This document shows positions 22,155 through 33,639 of a DNA stretch of 64,000 bases, in pieces. Each line of letters opens with the position of its first letter. The first letter of the stretch is position 1. The translations under genes were made by a program, and so were the position numbers. Origin of the DNA: Crotalaria pallida (lineage: Eukaryota; Streptophyta; Magnoliopsida; Fabales; Fabaceae); NCBI GenBank assembly GCA_037953625.1, contig CM075651.1:149002001-149066000 (forward strand). The letters are read 5' to 3'. The notes beneath the pieces were generated by a model. That model saw nothing but the letters and a program-made list of their open reading frames with translations. It was not told where the DNA came from and did not search any database.

Positions 22155-22300
22155 AATAGTTAACATGTTCCAACCATGTGGTTCTAATGTATATGTGAGG
22201 TGGCATTTCTATTATTATTAGTTATAGTATCCTATTAACGGTTTATGTTGCTAACGGTTTCTCTTGCTATATATTCTCCTATTCTCCAGGAGCAACGAAT
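22155..22300 (-). promoter_or_regulatory. Putative promoter of CHX gene A, conserved with gene B
   Basis: About 145 bp upstream of gene A aligns with 57780-57895 upstream of gene B: GTGAGGTGGCA, TATCCTATTAACGGTTT and the GCTATATAT...TCTCC...AGGAGC block are shared. Read on the minus strand the block gives an AATATATAGC TATA-like box at about 22266-22275, some 325 bp before the ATG, leaving room for a 5' untranslated leader that also resembles gene B's (TCTC-rich, CTCAACCTTTTC). No transcription data. Confidence 0.45.
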
Positions 22301-22378
22301 GTGAGCTATGATTTACTCTATTGTTTTCTCTTTCATTTTTTTTCCCTCCACTTTCTCCACTGTTTCCATTTTGTTTTA

Positions 22379-22676
22379 GAGTTTTACTTTTTGAATCCCG
22401 TTGTTTACTCACCGGCCCCCATTTTTTCCGCCTTATACAAGACGGTAGTACATTTTTCCGCCTTATACAAGGCGGTAGTGTAAATTATCAGTTTTTTCCG
22501 ACTCTTTCTAGGCGGAAAAATGATAATTTTGCTCGTCCGCTTTGTATAATGCGAAAAAATATGATAATTTTACACTACCGCCTTGTATAAGGCGGAAAAA
22601 TGTACTTCCGCCTTCTATAAGGCGGAAAAAAATGGGAGCTAGTGAGTAAACAAAGGGGTTAAAAAAAGTAAAACTC
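22379..22676. mobile_element. Near-perfect hairpin MITE with TTCCGCC repeats and 8-bp duplication
   Basis: The 298-bp segment is an inverted repeat: GAGTTTTACTTTTTGAAT... at the left and ...AAAAAGTAAAACTC at the right, flanked by perfect TTGTTTTA duplications (22371-22378, 22677-22684). Each arm contains repeated TTCCGCCTTATACAAGGCGG units, themselves small palindromes. The 8-bp duplication points to a hAT-like transposase. It lies about 80 bp beyond the conserved promoter block of CHX gene A. The two overlapping plus frames here (22301 and 22321) are artefacts of the arms. Confidence 0.85.
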
Positions 22677-22684
22677 TTGTTTTA

Positions 22685-23978
22685 TCTTTACACGGTACAA
22701 TTGTCATGTGCCAACACACTTTATTTTGCAATCAACGCATGAATATTTATCCACATAGAGGTTATTAAAGTGAACTGTGGACTACAATACACATACAACT
22801 TGAGAAATGAAAATGAAAATCAAAGACTAATCCCCTATCTTTATATTAAAGGTCTCAGACTCTCAATTATCTGTCAAATGTGATGGATCTCGTTGGTAGC
22901 ATAACATTATCTATATAAACATGAATGAATTATTAGATATATATGTTTCTGGTATCGAATATAAAAAAATTGTTAAGGTATAATTTAATTTATATTTTAT
23001 TATCAATACTCTTGAAACCAATATTTCATTTACTTTATATTTAATTCTCAATGTTTGATACGTAATTTAGGCATTCAAATTAAATTAATTAATATTTATA
23101 GACACAAAATTTGTTTCGTAGCTAGTTGTGAGTTATTTTTTTATTTTCTTTATTGTCGTGAAACCTCAATAACGGATGTGAATTGTGATATATTCCCATT
23201 CTCCGATGAGCAGTAGAGAAAAATCACAAGCTTTTCTCTTCAATTTTTTTTTTTGGGCATCAAGGATATCCTCCGATCGATAGCCGAAAACTAATATTTT
23301 TCGAGGCGTAGAGATCATCAAATTTTACCTCTATCAACAAAGTCTTTTCTATGTCCACAACATGAATTAAACATCTGACATCATGCTTAAAGAATCCAAA
23401 ATCCAGTCATCTAACAACTGTGTTGAGTCTTATTTGATGCTTTCTTCTTAAATTATCAACTGTTTAAATAATGAACTATAAATTTTAAGTCATCAAACAT
23501 GAAGTTTGAAGAGCCTTGTGATTTGCTACATCATCCTAATACGTTATCTTAATACAAAATAAAGCAAGTATTAAATGAAAAAGATAAGGCACCAATAACT
23601 TAAGAATATTAAAAAAAATAGAAATATTAACAAGTGCAATTAAGTATTTAAATGTAGTTAAATATTGTTGAAAATTGTTTTTTGAAATTTCTCAGAAGTG
23701 AAATATGGTGAGCTTATGATTATGTCTTTATTTCCAATAAACTTAACAAGGGTCTTTACAGAAAAATTATCACATGGTCCAGGACTAATGGTCCTAATTC
23801 TATCTGGATCTTGATTTGGAATATTCTAAAAGAATCCTGCATAAAAATCTTTCAAATCAATGATCTGGATGGAATCGGATCGGAATCATTGATATTGGAC
23901 CATGCAATAATCTCTCATTCGTAAGACACTTGTTAACAAAACCTTTCAAAAATAGACAAAACATTTTTGGGAAATGTT
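22685..23978. other. AT-rich intergenic stretch
   Basis: No gene or complete repeat is seen. A short patch at 23160-23225 (AATAACGGATGTGAATTGTG ... CATTCTCCGATGAGCAG) faintly resembles the CHX upstream block and might be promoter debris. Confidence 0.4.
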
Positions 23979-24250
23979 ATTAATACCCGCTTTATTACTA
24001 CTCACACTCGGGTTTTATAATTTTTTGCACTTATATATCAATATTACCCTTATGCTACTACTTACACCCATATATCTAATACTCACACATCAATCATATT
24101 ATTTACACTCAATCCTAAAAACTTGATATTTAGCCAATTATCATTACTTACACTCATCATCATCAACCTCTCATCCTTAACCCATATAATCATCTTCAAC
24201 TTCTCATTTTTTCTATTTTTTTTGGTAAACAACTTCTCATTTTTTCTCAT
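23979..24250 (+). repeat. Dispersed repeat R, copy 1
   Basis: It contains ATTACTACTCACACTC, TTATATATCAATATTACCC, TTACACCCATATATCTAATA and CATCATCATCAACCTCTCAT. The same sequence occurs in reverse complement at about 47380-47895, where a MITE splits it. No coding potential and no clear termini. Confidence 0.55.
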
Positions 24251-24405
24251 CCAACACCATGATAATTAATTAGAGTCTATTTAAAATATGATTTTATTTT
24301 TTTAAAAATAACTTCATGAATCAATTGAGAATTCAAGATACCTATCTGACTATTCCCTGTAGGACAATGCATCACTCATCGATAACATTATTTCTTAAAA
24401 CAACT

Positions 24406-24852
24406 TGTTGTGGGGTGTTATCCCACATGTGCCGGCAAGCCAGTTTTGTTGATGTACGACGATGATAACGAGTTCTCGGTTAGAGAACTCCGTCACCAAG
24501 TCGAAATATTTGGGGTGATGTGTGTGCCGTGTGAAATTAGAGAGTTGGGAGAGTTCGATTCATACCTTTTGGCCACTATATTATTTATAGGGTGAAGGAT
24601 ATGAGACATTGATACCTTTCATGAATGGTCTTGATGGGCAATGATGAGGCATGTGTTAAGGCGGCAAGTGTAACGTCTCTATGAATGCCATCATGAGCAC
24701 CAATAATAACTAACCGTTACAACGGTTACACACTGATTAGCTATTGATGCCGAATTACTGGTATACCGGATTGATGCTTGTTGGTATGTGATACCGGCAC
24801 TTATTGGTCCGTGGTACCGGTTCTTATTGGTCCGTGGAACTGATCCATAACA
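24406..24852 (+). mobile_element. LTR copy (447 bp) of the TGTTGTGGGG family
   Basis: It runs from TGTTGTGGGGTGTTATCCC to CTGATCCATAACA and aligns throughout with 46685-47128 and, in reverse, with the shorter solo LTR 4930-5301. The flanking 5 bp (CAACT, GTAGT) do not match, so it may be one end of a larger damaged element or have lost its flank. No primer-binding site or polypurine tract is obvious next to it. The 61-codon frame inside is shared by other copies but is not protein-like. Confidence 0.65.
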
Positions 24853-25837
24853 GTAGTCCCCCAACTTGGTGTTGTGACATAAGGAGGAGCGCTGAGGTAT
24901 GTATAAGAAAGACAAACATGAGCGTTGTTTCGTCACTATGAAACGGATCGTTAACCCCTAAGAGATTATTCTACAAATCTTACAACTGATTTGAAAGGAG
25001 GGAAAACAATACAATATTCTCCCTATCCAAAACCAGAGTTTGAAGGGGGAACTCGGTGCAAGGTTTCTCGAGTCGTCTAGTGAGTTCGAAGAAAGAAATC
25101 TAGCATGAAGATTCCTACTTGCCAAATGCAAGACCTAAGGGGGAAGCCCAATTGAGGGTTCCTCACACTTGGCAAAAGTCCAGGAAGGGGAATTCTACAT
25201 GAAATTCTTCTCATTCTAAACCCAAAAGCAAATAGGGAAACTCGACACAAGGTTCCTCGCCATCAACAAATGAGTCCAGATAAGGGAATATAGCAACGTG
25301 TTCCTCATCTTTGGAAACATGTGGAATATTGAAGAAAATATCAAAGTTATGTCCGCGTAGAATAATCTCGAGATAGTGATCGTAAAAAATCATGTATCTC
25401 TCTAACCGCTACTAAATCGATGGCTAGTCGAATTAAGGGGTGGTACATTCAGGAAACCTCATGGCCTAAAATAATCGTGATGCGAGATATTTTTTATTAT
25501 CCTCTTGAAAAACTTATTGTCCATTGACGAAAATTTCGGAGTCATTTTTAGACTGGTCCTGAGTAAATTGAGTCATCGTATTTGTACCTTTCATTATGTA
25601 CAAAAATAGGTATTAGTGATTGTCACTAACTTGACAATTTAAATAACAATAATGATAATTATTGGCAGTTGTACAACAAATAATTATATAAAATTGGGAC
25701 AAAAATAATAAAGGATGTGTAATGATACATTAATTAACAAAAGCATAAAAGATAATTTGCCATTAATTATATATGAGTAATGCATGCGGAAATAGAAAAT
25801 GTTATGTTACTTTTTCCATGCGCATATGTAACCCCAA
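24853..25837. other. Unidentified stretch downstream of the LTR copy
   Basis: The sequence to about 25480 is GC-richer with recurring phrases such as AAGGTTTCTCGAG, GAGGGTTCCTCACA and CAAGGTTCCTCGCC, each in a CT/GA-rich setting, suggesting diverged tandem units of retroelement origin. No frame is protein-like. The rest is AT-rich. Confidence 0.35.
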
Positions 25838-25853
25838 TCAAATATATTGATTT

Positions 25854-26023
25854 TTTTGGGTATGTATTCTTTGGCCAGTACCACAGGTATCTTCAAGAGC
25901 ATCCTTAATACTAGGAAACTCTTGAGACTAATCCTGCACGAGGTCGCGTCCCGTGCCTCTCCCAGCGGAGTGTCCTGGGAATTGAACCCAAGACTACTAG
26001 TCTCAAGCCCCCTTCCCACGTTC
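25854..26023 (-). mobile_element. SINE (170 bp, minus strand) with 16-bp target duplication
   Basis: Perfect 16-bp duplications TCAAATATATTGATTT lie at 25838-25853 and 26024-26039. On the minus strand the insert has a tRNA-type B box, GGGTTCAATTCCC, near its 5' end and finishes in a short A run before the duplication. The A box is degenerate. Size, tail, duplication and B box together fit a tRNA-derived SINE moved by a LINE. The opposed small frames covering it are not genes. Confidence 0.8.
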
Positions 26024-26039
26024 TCAAATATATTGATTT

Positions 26040-27009
26040 ATGAACAAATTAAATGTTATGCCATGATATAATGATATATGAATAATGCATATGTATTCAT
26101 AAGATAATAAGAATAATAATAGAAATTTTCTTCCCTATTGAGTGATGAAGCATTGATAATAATTGGCATTTTTTTCTTTTTCTTGTGAGCAATAGCCACG
26201 GTTGAGTTAATGGGTCTCTAAAATTGAGGCCCATATTCCACCTTTCATTTTTTTTCCTTTTTGTGACCTAGGAGCAACGACTCTTGTTCATGATATAGTG
26301 CATGTTTGGTTCTGCGGTGAGTTAGTCAAGAATCAATTATGGAATGCCAACGCTACTAACAATTGCTTCTGCTCCAACGTGATTTTGGGGTCAGAATTGA
26401 TTTCCGGAATGTAAACCAAACATGCTAATATGAGGCATAGGAGGACGACAACACTGAACTGGTGGCAGAAGGTACGACGGCCTACCGGTCCGATAACTCG
26501 AGTTTGTAGTGGTGTGTGGATCCATCTCCGGTCTAGAGAACGAATGCTCCTTCATCACCGGTCTAGCACTTCAGATCAATCACCGATCTAGTGAGCGAGC
26601 CTCTCTCCGTTACCGATCTGATCCTTCTCCTCACTTCGATCTTCCCTAGTTATCATCCTCCATGTCACGACGATGGAGCGTGTGGACAGAATGCAGACAC
26701 GGGTCCAGTTCATCAGGAAGGACAACGACAACGAAATGAATGCTGACAGGAGTTGTCACAACGGTCGTGGTGGCGGTTCGCCGTGAATGGGATTGAGTGC
26801 TTCTGGATTCGATCGTGGCTGTGTTTTTTTTCCTCTTTTTTTCGTTATTTTTCTTTTTGTTGCTTTGCTGCGTTATTGGATTGAAGAAGGGTTCGTAGAG
26901 AACTAGAATCTTCATGGTGTTTTTGTGTTGGTCAAGGAAGATAACACGTTTCTTTGTGTCTCTCGTGATGATTTGAGTCATGTTCTGCCCCACATTCCTT
27001 CAATCACAT
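26040..27009. other. Intergenic stretch with a 126-bp inverted-repeat element
   Basis: The segment 26300-26425 has GCATGTTTGGTT / AACCAAACATGC ends and may be a tiny MITE. From 26450 to 26995 the sequence is GC-richer with repeated CACCGGTCTAG / CACCGATCTAG phrases and a 115-codon minus-strand frame (26646-26993) that shows no domain. The stretch ends at the target duplication CACAT (27005-27009) of the gypsy element. Confidence 0.4.
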
Positions 27010-28267
27010 TGATAAGTGCCAATTTTTAGTGTTGATGCATGGGAACTTTGGCATTTATTGTGCTTATTGTGTGAAAATATTATTGAAACTCTCCAATTTG
27101 TGAATATATTGTCCTCATGTGTAAATATTATAGTTTGTGTGAGTTGATGTGTTTTAATCCCAAATTTTTATCCATTTCAGGAAATTTGATAAGATTTAGG
27201 AAGTGGAGAAGGGCAAAAGAGTAAAATGTCAGAAAAGGGAAACACCGTGGATTCTGATGAAGCTGGAGGGCAAAATTGGAAGAAAACGAGCAGCTTTCAG
27301 ATGCAGGACACTCGCTCGAGCGAGCCTTTCTCGCTTGAGCGAGACACTGAAGCCCAAACCTCTGACTTACTGAAGCATTTTCGCTTGAGCGAGTGATTTT
27401 CGCTCGAGCGAAAATGTGTCGTCTGCACTTCATAAATTAGGTTTTCTGATATGTAAAAAGGGGGGAGAAGAGGTATAGAGAGAGAGGCTGTGACCCACGA
27501 CTTTTAGAGAGAGAAACAGTGAGGAAAACACTTCTTCCCATCATTTTCACAAGGATCTCATGTGTTCTTTCATGATTATTTGTAGCATGGGTGGCTAATC
27601 TCCTCATTTGGGATTGAATCCACCATCAAACTCATGGATTTGGTGATGTAATTGTATTTTCTATTCATCTATGTAGTTGTTGGTAGCTTTACTCTATGCT
27701 TAATGTATGTGATTATTTGATCAATAGTTGCATAATTTTGATTATTAACTCTGACTGGAAAGTATTGTTTTGATTCTGAAATGGGTAAAGTTACTTGATA
27801 TGTTGTTACTCTAGGAATAGATGACAGGGTATCAATTGCTTATGAATGCTTGATCTTAGAGCTGGGTGTTTTTCTAAATATTCAAGGAATTGATATTTAT
27901 GAAGAATGAACTTAGTATTTTATTCTCAAGGAATTGGTTTAAATGACTTTTGTGCATTGCATCAATGACAATATAAATGAATAGTTATACAGGTCACCAA
28001 AATACCTACGAGTGCGATAGGGAAGGTTCAATCCCAGCTTCTCTACCGGTTTATTCTCAGTTTTATTGTCATTTTCACTTTTAGTTATTTTATTGCTTTC
28101 ACAAATGTACACATTCACCCAACAAACACAAACTCAATATTTTGTACATATGCTTAACAAGGCTAATTAGTAAAGGATAAATAGGAATAGCCATCCTCCC
28201 TGTGGTTCGATACTCACTTTCTCTATCTACAAGGTGTTTGCCTCGGAGTTTAATCCGGGCGGCATCA
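27010..28267 (+). repeat. 5' LTR of the gypsy element
   Basis: 1258 bp, TG...CA. Four copies of a 12-bp palindrome (TCGCTCGAGCGA or TCGCTTGAGCGA) lie at 27312-27411. A TATA-like CATAAATTAG follows at about 27430 and a purine-rich GGGGGGAGAAGAGG at 27460, suggesting the U3/R boundary near 27450-27490. The palindromes would then be upstream promoter elements. The 101-codon minus frame here is not a gene. Confidence 0.92.
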
Positions 28268-28274
28268 AGTATTT

Positions 28275-28292
28275 TGGAGCCGTTGCCGGGGA
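28275..28292 (+). promoter_or_regulatory. Primer-binding site (tRNA-Asp type)
   Basis: TGGAGCCGTTGCCGGGGA starts 7 bp after the LTR. It differs at one position from the complement of the plant tRNA-Asp 3' end (TGGCGCCGTTGCCGGGGA), the primer used by Athila, Cyclops and Calypso elements. It would prime minus-strand DNA synthesis. Confidence 0.85.
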
Positions 28293-28894
28293 GGCAGTGC
28301 TAATTTTATTTATTATTGAACATTAGCTTTTTAAGCAATTGTAACATTATCATTATTTTTGTGAATAATTGTTAGTTATTTTTATACTCACCTTGTTTTG
28401 ATCTGTGTCCAAGTGCTTTTCAATTTATGTTATTGCGAGGTAAGGTGGATATTGAAAATTTGGAATTTGACCAAGAGATTGAAAAGACAGCTAGGGAAAA
28501 TAGAAGAAAAACAAGAGAAGAAAGATGAAGGTCTCAACAAGGAAGTACAAGCTCTTTAGATAGTCAATTTGAAACATTCTCAACTGGTGACCCTAAAGAT
28601 ATGGCAGGAAGAGATAATGATGGAAGAGGTGTAAATCCTCCTGTGAGGAGAACACTTGGTGATTATAATATGCATCAAGGACAAGAACCAAGACACTTTT
28701 CAAGCATTGTCATACCACAGGCATATAGGGGTGTTGAAATCAAAGGGCATTATCTTAACTTGATAAGTGGGAAACCATTTGCTGGCTTAGATCACGAAGA
28801 CCCTTACAATCATTTATCAACCTTTTATGAGCTATGTGGAACAATGGGCTTTTCTGAAGAGGAACAAGCACTACTACAGAATTGCAAAAAAGTA

Positions 28895-29140
28895 GCCAGA
28901 TATTAATCCCGGTTCTGTTCCGGAACTGGGATTAATAGACAAATGATAGTTAAAAAATACCATTAATTTATTGATCCCGGTTATAAAAAACACGGAACCA
29001 GGATCAATGTTATAACATATATAATTTTTTATTTTTTTAAAATTTAAAATCATACAAACCTTATTTATCCCGTTGTTTTACTTCAACTGGGATGAATAAT
29101 AAAAACACGGAACCGGGATCAATAAAAACCCGGTTCTGGA
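28895..29140. repeat. Left subterminal repeats of the Pack-CACTA
   Basis: Facing copies of the GATCCCGGTT / AACCGGGATC motif occur at about 28905-28940, 28976-29010 and 29068-29140, several separated by AAAAACACGG. They match the right subterminal array at 33650-33960. Confidence 0.75.
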
Positions 29141-29176
29141 TGTCTCCCCTTCAACACTTCTTTCTCCCTCTCCTCC

Positions 29177-29962
29177 ATGGCTTCCCCATCTTCCCTTGTT
29201 CACTCCACCCCTACCCCTCCTCCTCTAGATCCACCCTCCGCCCTCCCCCTTGCCTTCGCCGTCCAACCACCACCCTCCTCCTCCCGCCGCCTCCCTCCTC
29301 CCTACTGGTCCCCCGATGAGACCCTTGCCCTCATCGACTCCTACCGCGACAAGTGGTACTCCCTCGGCCGCGGCAATCTCAAGGCCACCCACTGGCAAGA
29401 GGTCGCCGACGCCGTCTTCGCCCGCTATCCCAACGCCTCCCCTTCCAAGATCCTTGTCCAGTGCCGTCAACGCGCTCGCTCCCTCCCTGTATCCAGATTC
29501 AACTCCTCCTGGGTCCACTTCAAGCTCATGGATTCCATGGAAAAGGGTCCTGACCCTCCCAAACCCGACAAGAACGACTCCGACAGCCACGACGGCACCG
29601 TTGACCGTGACAACGACGATGATGACGAAGATCGAGATCTCTACCAAGAGATCAAAAACGGCCACGGCCACGCGTATGGATCCACCACCAGAAGCTTGAA
29701 CAAATTGTATAGGAACGGTTTTGGTGGTAGTCACGGTGGTGTTGGTGGTAATAGTGATCGTGGCAGTGGTGGGTTTAGGATTAGAATTCCAACAGGTTTC
29801 AACATACCGCAACCTCAACCTGTGTCTAAGGTGTATGCTGGGAAGGTTGGAAATCAGAAAATGAACCCTAATTTGATGAATCAAAACCCTAATCCTTCTT
29901 CTGGTGGTGTCCCCAATTACTGTGCTGCTGCGAGGGTTACAGGGAAGAAGGTGTTAAAGTGA
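29177..29962 (+). pseudogene. Captured trihelix (SIP1/ASIL-type) transcription factor fragment
   Basis: The 261-codon open frame has a Pro/Ser-rich start then PYWSPDETLALIDSYRDKWY and LKATHWQEVADAVFARY, the first two helices of a trihelix (Myb/GT-like) DNA-binding domain. In family members the domain continues VQC followed by a basic third helix (about 12-20 residues); here VQCRQRARSLPVSRFNSSW joins directly to the following segment, so helix 3 is deleted. The rest is acidic (DNDDDDEDRDL), then Gly-rich, and lacks the usual C-terminal coiled coil. GC content near 60% at 29160-29660 contrasts with its surroundings. It could be translated as an impaired factor, but is best seen as captured sequence inside the CACTA. 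Confidence 0.75.
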
Positions 29963-29984
29963 TAAACTATCCTCTGAAGGTGGT

Positions 29985-30305
29985 GGTGTTAAAGACATCA
30001 TAGGATGCAAGCGTGTTCGCATCTCCGGTATTTCCAAATTGAAACTCGGGAGCTACGCGAGCTCGTTCCACGTTACTTTGGCTCCCTCTGCTGCCATCCC
30101 GGAGAGGTTGCATAACAGAATTCAAGTTTGTTTCCACAGGTAAGTAAATTCATTCCAACTTCTGGAAGTTTTACGAGATTGTCACTTGCAGGAATAATTC
30201 ACTTGGATGGTGTCAGTGTGGAAAGGATGAGTGGAAGAGTTTACAGAAGGGGATGTGGGGTGCTAACATGTCACCTTACGAAACTAGATATGTTGATGAA
30301 GCAAT
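29985..30305 (+). pseudogene. Captured two-exon fragment of an unidentified protein
   Basis: Read with an intron (donor CACAG|GTAAGT at 30140, acceptor CTTGCAG at 30191), the frame gives CKRVRISGISKLKLGSYASS, then IPERLHNRIQVCFHRNNSLG, then CQCGKDEWKSLQKGMWGANM up to SPYETRYVDE. The preserved splice sites and clean frame across the intron mark it as host exon sequence. I do not recognise the family; several Cys suggest a lumenal or secreted domain. It is fused to cullin sequence at about 30306. Confidence 0.6.
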
Positions 30306-31070
30306 CGAAGAAACCCTGGAAAAGGTCTACATCTTTCTTGATGTTCCATATACTTATATTGACCTGATAAATGTGTTTTGACTCTTAAGTTTGGGCTTTG
30401 TTTTGTAAATTTGCAGGTGGTCAAGCTACTTGCTTATATTAGTGACAAAGATTTGTTTGCTGAATTCTATAGGTAAAATAAAAGAGGAGGAAGTTTTGAG
30501 TGATGATTATTATGTTTAATATCTTGGCCAAAGAGAGGGTTTGATATTGCTTCTCTTATGCTTTTATATTCATATTTTTACCAATTTCTGGTGACGATGT
30601 ACATTGGCAACTATTTCATGATAATCGATAGCTATTATTTCTTGGTTGATTATAAGAATTAGATTTTTTGTTTCTTTATAATCAAATTGTTCTAATCATT
30701 CTTATCCAAGCTTTTGAATTGAAAATATACAAGATTGGCTCGGCAGGCCTTTATTCTGATTAGCATTCAATGTTTTGAAAAGTTGAAATTTATTAGAAGA
30801 TGTAAATTTATTGAATGTGTGTTGGTAATTAGTATATTGAAAGAGTTCAAAGCAGAGATTAATTTATGTAGAAATGATGGGGAGAGCAGGGGGTGTTATG
30901 GTATTTTTTGTTTGTGTATATGATGCTTTGAAAAGAATACCAATGTAGGTTTTTTTATTTGCTGCCTTTAGGAAGAAGCTTGCATGAAGGCTTCTTTTTG
31001 ATAAGAGTGCCAATGATGACCATGAGAGAAGTATTTTAACAAAATTGAAGCAACAATGTGGTGGAAAGAA
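30306..31070 (+). pseudogene. CUL1: Captured cullin-1 fragment (three exons)
   Basis: Exon pieces give AIEETLEK (to 30326), then after AATTTGCAG at 30417 VVKLLAYISDKDLFAEFYR, then from about 30972 KKLA-stop-RLLFDKSANDDHERSILTKLKQQ. This is the cullin-homology stretch of plant CUL1, the scaffold of SCF ubiquitin ligases. Introns are kept with GT-AG borders. The stop replaces the first Arg of LARR (CGA to TGA), so the fragment cannot code onward; the rest of the cullin is missing. Capture of about 60 codons by the CACTA is clear. Confidence 0.85.
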
Positions 31071-32380
31071 ATAGCAGAAAGCTCCTGATCTTCTTGATCA
31101 TTTTCTAGTGTTGCAATATGGAAAATATGTCATTGATTTATGGTTATGTTGAATTTGGGGTTTTTTCCATTCTGGTTTTAATTAATTTGGGGTTCAATTA
31201 TAGGGTTGATTTATGGTTAATATGCAGGTTGGGTTTGATTTTGTCTATGTCTATTGCTCAGTGTTACTGGTTAATGAGTGTTTCTGGTTTATGAGTGTTG
31301 TTGTATAGTAGTGTTGCTGGTGTGAGTTTTACTGGTTTATGATTGTTGATGGGTGGTTTCATCACTCTTTATTCTGGTTTGAGTTTTGCTGCATCAAGTT
31401 CCCATTTAATGATAAACTCTTTCACTATCATACATTACAATATACCTCATTATTATTATTATATTAGACTGCCTTAGTTAAGATATAATCACTAATATTG
31501 TCAAATGTTTTATGAAGCGGGACTGCCTTGGTTTACTTGCTCACATGAATCTTTCACATAAACCATAGAGTAATTTTAATTTGAATTTCATCTGCATTTC
31601 ATTCGGCTGTCATGGTTTCTGGTCCATTGCCTTTTGCTGTCTCGGTTTCCTTGTTTGCATCATTTAAAGAACTGTGGGTTTCTCCTGTTATTTTGGTTTT
31701 TTGCAGCTTTAGTATGCTGTGGGGTGCAGGGTTACCTTCTGGTTCAAAGCAATAGTAGTTTGGGCTTTAATAGATTGTTTTTTGATTTAGTTCCTTGGGG
31801 TGCTGGTGTCGTTTGGCTTGTTCTTTGTTGTGTTCTTGTCATTGGATATTTTCTTTTTGGAAGTATATCTTATACTTCTAAGTTGCTTGGAATAAAAATT
31901 TTCTTATAATTTTTTTAGAATTTGAATAAGAAATAAAAAGTTAGAACTTAGAAAGTGAGAAGTTATATGGTAACATAAATTTGAATATGTCATATGTCTT
32001 TTTATTTAAACTTTTCTAGTCTTAAGTTATAGAGCTTGAGTGATGTTCATTGAATAGTTCAGCAAAGCTGCAGGTGTCATTCCTAAAATGTACGTGCATA
32101 TTAACAAATTTTTCGGTCTAGATACTTGTTCAATTAATTTGCATTTGTAAGAGTAGTACATTGCATTTTACTGATATAGGTTAACCATACTCCTATATGT
32201 AGACGGCTAATCACTGACAGTTGGAGTATTTGATGACTATCAGTGATTTACTTTACCGGTCAAGCTTGGACCAGTATCATGGTGCTTTCCAACTGTGTTT
32301 AACTTCTTCCCAAATTAACTTAATACTTCCTTCTTCATTTGTTTATATATCCATATATGAGCATTCTTCAAAGTGATCTA
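31071..32380. other. CACTA interior, captured intron-like DNA
   Basis: This T-rich DNA has no convincing frame; the 91-codon frame at 31634 (hydrophobic, Leu/Phe/Val-rich) has no recognised motif. A GTGTTRCTGGTTTATGAGTG phrase repeats at 31260-31345. Probably intronic sequence from captured genes. Confidence 0.35.
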
Positions 32381-33240
32381 TGTTCATGTAGGTGGGCTGA
32401 CAGAGAATGACTTCATACTTGCTGCCAAGATCAACGAGCTTAATTTGCATGACTTGCTAAGGCGTTCTGTCTGAATTATCCGTGTAAAAGGAAGTTGTAG
32501 ACATCCTAGCTTTAGAAAGTTTTTTATTTCTTTAATTAAAAGTTAGAGAGAATTATTACGTTATTTTATGAAGCCAAATTATAGTCAATTTATAATTTGA
32601 TCAGTACCATGTTAGGATTTTGAGCCTGATGCCTTTTGACTACGATACTTTGCTGATGAAGCCAAATTATAGCCAAATTATAGTCAATTTATGAAGCCAA
32701 ATTATAGTCAATTTATAATTTGAGTACCATGTTAGGATATTGAGCCTGATGCCTTTTGACCACGATACTTTGCTGGACAGGTGGCAAATCTTGTTGGTTT
32801 TGTTATTGGACCAAGAGGCATTAACTGGTTGCTTTCTTCTTTCATTAACAAGGAAGGTTTGTCAAGATCCTTACTTTTTTTTAACTTCATTTCAATCAAA
32901 TATAGTGTAAGATTAACTGGGAGGTTCCATTTCTATATTATGTTCTACCATTGTTAGTAGTATAAGTTGATAGTTGTATGTAAATTCTATGGATGACATG
33001 TTAAATATTTTATAGCACTTTTATACTGGTTACGTTTTGTTATTTGGCTTCACAATTTTTTCATTTCAAGAAGTCATAAAAGATGACGATGAAAAGCTGA
33101 ATGGGTTGAAAAATGAGAACGATGAAGGAGAGTATAAAGCAGTGGTGAATCAGTGTTTCCCCGTAGGTACTAAGGATAATGCAAATGATTCAAGATTACC
33201 GCCGTTGTTGTTGATGTGGTTAGTGTGTTGGTAGGAGTTT
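32381..33240 (+). pseudogene. Further exon-like pieces in the Pack-CACTA
   Basis: After TGTTCATGTAG at about 32390 the frame GLTENDFILAAKINELNLHD ends in a stop at 32474. A second piece (32780-32862) reads VANLVGFVIGPRGINWLLSS and ends at a donor-like AAG|GTTTGT. A third (33071-33234) begins EVIKDDDEKLNGLKNENDEG. The pieces look like exons of one or more membrane proteins that I cannot name. Between them, 32600-32660 and 32720-32780 are near-identical 50-bp copies (ATTGAGCCTGATGCCTTTTG). Confidence 0.4.
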
Positions 33241-33608
33241 TGATGGTGTAAATTTTAAGATTTTAGTGTTAGTTGCTGAATGAAGTCAAGGATGAATGGA
33301 CAACATATGTTCTTGACGAGTTACCTTAGCTTAGTTTTGAATTTAGGGCACTATATATATTTTTGAATGTGAATATATAGCATCTATATGATCGAGCTTG
33401 TTTAGCCTTTTGTATGTATGGAGTCATTTGTTTTGATTTGGGAGTTATCTATCTTAAATGTGTATTGACATTCACGTTTCTAATGTATATAATTATGGCA
33501 TTTATTTGTTAAAAAAAAATGTTGACAATTTATTTAAATATATGGATATAGAAAATATTATAAATTAAAATATATATATATACTAAATAGCAAATATTAT
33601 AAATTAAA

Positions 33609-33632
33609 TATATATATATATATATATATATA
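33609..33632. repeat. (TA)n microsatellite
   Basis: An uninterrupted TA run within the AT-rich right arm of the Pack-CACTA; a shorter run lies at 33571-33580. Confidence 0.9.
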
Positions 33633-33639
33633 CACACTA

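Noticed and set aside
29225..29884. 219-codon minus-strand frame opposite the trihelix fragment
   Set aside because: Mirror of GC-rich coding sequence; the plus frame has the recognisable domain.
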